NCBI GenBank assembly: GCA_030145005.1
Contig: JAQYWJ010000104.1
Span: 1 to 7,506 of the forward strand
DNA: 7,506 nucleotides
Direction: 5' to 3'
Source: Desulfobacter sp.
Lineage (GTDB): Bacteria; Desulfobacterota; Desulfobacteria; Desulfobacterales; Desulfobacteraceae
Positions 5,888 through 7,506 of this stretch are shown piece after piece; within the stretch, counting starts at the first letter, position 1; every line of letters starts with the position of its first letter. The position numbers were made by a program, and so were the translations under genes. The notes below the pieces were generated by a model that did not search any database, was not told where the DNA came from, and worked only from the letters and a program-made list of their open reading frames with translations.

Positions 5888-6187
5888 TTATTCATTTGCT
5901 GCTGGTGCCTGCTGTCCTGCGGGTGCAGATACGTCCTTCATGACACTGGACTGTGACTGATGCCCTGACTTATAGGCCAAGGTCAGAGACGTGATCATGA
6001 AGATAATGGCCACGGCCGTGGTAATTTTAGTCAGGATGTTTGCGGGGCCAGCTGATCCGAAGAGAGCCTGGCTCCCTGCGCCGCCCATAGATACGCCCAT
6101 CTCTGCGCCTTTACCAGTCTGCAATAGCACAACAAGTATTAGAAAAATGCAAACTGCAACATGTATTGCCACTAAAATGCTTGTCAT
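5888..6187 (-). CDS. secG: SecG, protein translocase subunit
   Basis: Small integral membrane subunit of the SecYEG protein-conducting channel in the inner membrane; it stimulates SecA-driven export. The product is 99 residues, within the normal range. Two hydrophobic segments are visible (about 3-23 and 52-72). Between them lies the SecG signature loop, LLQTGKGAEMG followed by GSQALFGSAG. The C-terminal tail is polar with alanine, proline and glutamine. It starts 12 bases after the tpiA stop, without a good Shine-Dalgarno sequence, which suggests coupling to tpiA translation. The tpiA-secG neighbourhood is common in several bacterial phyla. Confidence 0.95.
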   Translation of the reverse strand: MTSILVAIHVAVCIFLILVVLLQTGKGAEMGVSMGGAGSQALFGSAGPANILTKITTAVAIIFMITSLTLAYKSGHQSQSSVMKDVSAPAGQQAPAANE

Positions 6188-6199
6188 AAGTAAGAGTGT

Positions 6200-6955
6200 C
6201 TAAAACCTAATAATTTTATTAAAATCTTCCGGGTTCAGGCTCGCGCCGCCAACCAATGCACCATCGACATCTTCAATTTGCATCAGGTCTTTGATGTTGC
6301 CGGGTTTTACTGATCCGCCGTATAAAATCCGGATCTTTGCAGCCAGACCTTCTGCGTATTTTTCCTTGAGCAGGTTTCTTAAAAATCCGTGCACCTCTTT
6401 AACCTGTTCCGGCCCGGCAGTCTTTCCGGTACCAATTGCCCATACCGGTTCATAGGCGATAATCAGGGTGTCAAGATCTCCAAGATCAAAGCCTTTTAAC
6501 CCATCTGATATCTGTTTGTCAAGGATAAAAAAAGTTTTATCAGCATCCCGCTGGCTTTCCGTCTCTCCGATGCACATCACCGGGATAAGTTCTGCATCAA
6601 GGGCTGCACGAATTTTAAATCCGACGCTTTCATCGGTTTCACCAAAGTACTGTCTACGTTCGGAGTGGCCGATAATGACGTAATCGGCACCGGCGTCCCT
6701 GATCATCTGCCCGGACACTTCACCGGTAAATGCCCCTTCCATGCCCGGGTAAATGTTTTGGGCCCCCAGCCGGACCTGGGACGATTTGCCCAGGGCCGCT
6801 GCCACTAAGGGCAACGACAGTGCTGTGGGTGCAATCATAATATCAACGCCATCCACCCCTTTGATTAAGTCTGCCAGCTGTTTTGCTGCAGCAACAGCCT
6901 GGGTACCGGTCTTGTACATTTTCCAGTTGCCGGCAATCAATGGAATTCTTGTCAT
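6200..6955 (-). CDS. tpiA: Triosephosphate isomerase
   Basis: Interconverts dihydroxyacetone phosphate and glyceraldehyde 3-phosphate in glycolysis and gluconeogenesis, in the cytoplasm. The product is 251 residues, a full-length TIM barrel. Active-site residues are all present: N10 and K12 in AGNWKMY, H97 in IIGHSERR, and the catalytic base E169 in AYEPVW. The mobile loop 6 follows (AIGTGKTA, 173-180), and the phosphate-binding YGGS (212-215) and GGAS (236-239) come later. The start is set by an AAAGGAG ribosome binding site 7 bases upstream. It lies directly behind the glyceraldehyde-3-phosphate dehydrogenase gene, with 12 bases between coding regions, so the two consecutive triose steps are made together. 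Confidence 0.98.
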   Translation of the reverse strand: MTRIPLIAGNWKMYKTGTQAVAAAKQLADLIKGVDGVDIMIAPTALSLPLVAAALGKSSQVRLGAQNIYPGMEGAFTGEVSGQMIRDAGADYVIIGHSERRQYFGETDESVGFKIRAALDAELIPVMCIGETESQRDADKTFFILDKQISDGLKGFDLGDLDTLIIAYEPVWAIGTGKTAGPEQVKEVHGFLRNLLKEKYAEGLAAKIRILYGGSVKPGNIKDLMQIEDVDGALVGGASLNPEDFNKIIRF

Positions 6956-6962
6956 TTTTTTT

Positions 6963-6969
6963 CTCCTTT
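6963..6969 (-). promoter_or_regulatory. Ribosome binding site of tpiA (AAAGGAG)
   Basis: A near-consensus Shine-Dalgarno sequence 7 bases before the tpiA ATG. It overlaps the TAA stop codon of the upstream dehydrogenase gene, so ribosomes finishing that gene arrive on the tpiA initiation site. Confidence 0.8.
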
Positions 6970-7506
6970 AAAGGGCGTTGCCCACCATGTCAGCCAGATC
7001 AATCATGCGGTGTGAGTAACCTGCCTCGTTGTCGTACCATGAAAGAATTTTTATCATATCTCCGTTGATAATATCTGTACATGAGGCATCAACAATGGAA
7101 GAAAGTGGGCAGGAGTTGTGGTCAATGGATACCAGGGGGGTGTCCAGATAGCCCAGATACCCTTTCAGGTTGGTTTCAGAAGCCTTTTTAAGGGCCTGGT
7201 TGATCACCTCCTTGGTCAGATCCTTTTTTTCGGTGGTGATCACGAGATCCACAAGGGATACATTGGGTGTGGGTACCCTCACGGCCAGGCCGTTAAGTTT
7301 GCCTTCGAGCTCGGGCAATACCAGGGAAACCGCTTTGGCGGCACCTGTAGTGGTGGGTATCATGGACAGAGCGGCTGCCCTTGCTCGGCGCAGGTCCTTA
7401 TGCGGGAAATCAAGCAGGCGCTGGTCACCTGTGTAGGAGTGGATCGTGGTCATAAGCCCGCATACAATACCGAAATTTTCCAGCAGCACCTTGGCAACAG
7501 GTGCCA
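6968..7506 (-). CDS. gap: Glyceraldehyde-3-phosphate dehydrogenase, C-terminal part (5' end outside window)
   Basis: Oxidises and phosphorylates glyceraldehyde 3-phosphate with NAD(P)+ in glycolysis, or the reverse. Only the last 178 residues are visible. The frame is open to the window edge and begins APVAKVLLENFG, which in the family directly follows the active-site segment SCTTNCL, so the catalytic cysteine lies just outside. The catalytic histidine is seen in TTIHSYTGDQ (22nd visible residue), along with the phosphate-binding IPTTTGAAKAV, the VRVPTPNVSLVDL strand and the C-terminal SWYDNEAGYSHRM. A GTG at 7489 is an internal valine codon, not a start. It is followed at once by tpiA. Coenzyme preference cannot be judged because the N-terminal Rossmann fold is missing. 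Confidence 0.96.
   Translation of the reverse strand, partial: APVAKVLLENFGIVCGLMTTIHSYTGDQRLLDFPHKDLRRARAAALSMIPTTTGAAKAVSLVLPELEGKLNGLAVRVPTPNVSLVDLVITTEKKDLTKEVINQALKKASETNLKGYLGYLDTPLVSIDHNSCPLSSIVDASCTDIINGDMIKILSWYDNEAGYSHRMIDLADMVGNAL

Noticed and set aside
7487..7489. GTG as the start of the dehydrogenase gene
   Set aside because: The frame is open upstream to the window edge and encodes APVAK, family sequence that directly follows the active-site cysteine. The GTG is an internal valine.

Overview
The window looks like chromosomal DNA of an anaerobic sulfate reducer of the Desulfobacterota, probably Desulfobacteraceae-like. The main evidence is a cluster of AhbC, HemB and AhbD, which belong to the siroheme-dependent (alternative) heme pathway used by sulfate reducers and methanogens. 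As I recall, Desulfovibrio vulgaris has the same order of these three genes. The species assignment is inference. All protein genes and the tRNA lie on the minus strand, so transcription runs from high to low coordinates.

Right part (7506 to about 5751): the 3' half of a glyceraldehyde-3-phosphate dehydrogenase gene cut by the window edge, then tpiA, secG and a tRNA-Leu(GAG). They are tightly packed and end at a strong intrinsic terminator. This is a housekeeping glycolysis/secretion/tRNA unit; secG next to tRNA-Leu(GAG) also occurs in E. coli (secG-leuU).

Middle and left part (5728 to 479): a 58-residue four-cysteine protein, a 591-residue ClpX-like AAA+ ATPase, ahbC, hemB and ahbD. From the ATPase onward, each stop codon overlaps the next start codon by 1-4 bases, so the four genes look translationally coupled. 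HemB makes porphobilinogen early in tetrapyrrole synthesis. AhbC and AhbD carry out the last two steps, from 12,18-didecarboxysiroheme to heme. The ATPase is not ordinary ClpX: it lacks the N-terminal zinc domain, keeps all core ATPase motifs and an IGF ClpP-docking motif, and has a C-terminal extension of about 160 residues whose end resembles a second, degenerate copy of its own small AAA+ subdomain.

Left end (478 to 1): 478 bases without a convincing protein gene. Just after ahbD come a short palindrome and a 14-bp inverted repeat. The last 162 bases form a chain of hairpins on the minus strand that resembles a HEARO/omega RNA, the guide RNA scaffold lying 5' of IscB genes. The expected IscB gene would begin just beyond position 1, so this cannot be confirmed here.
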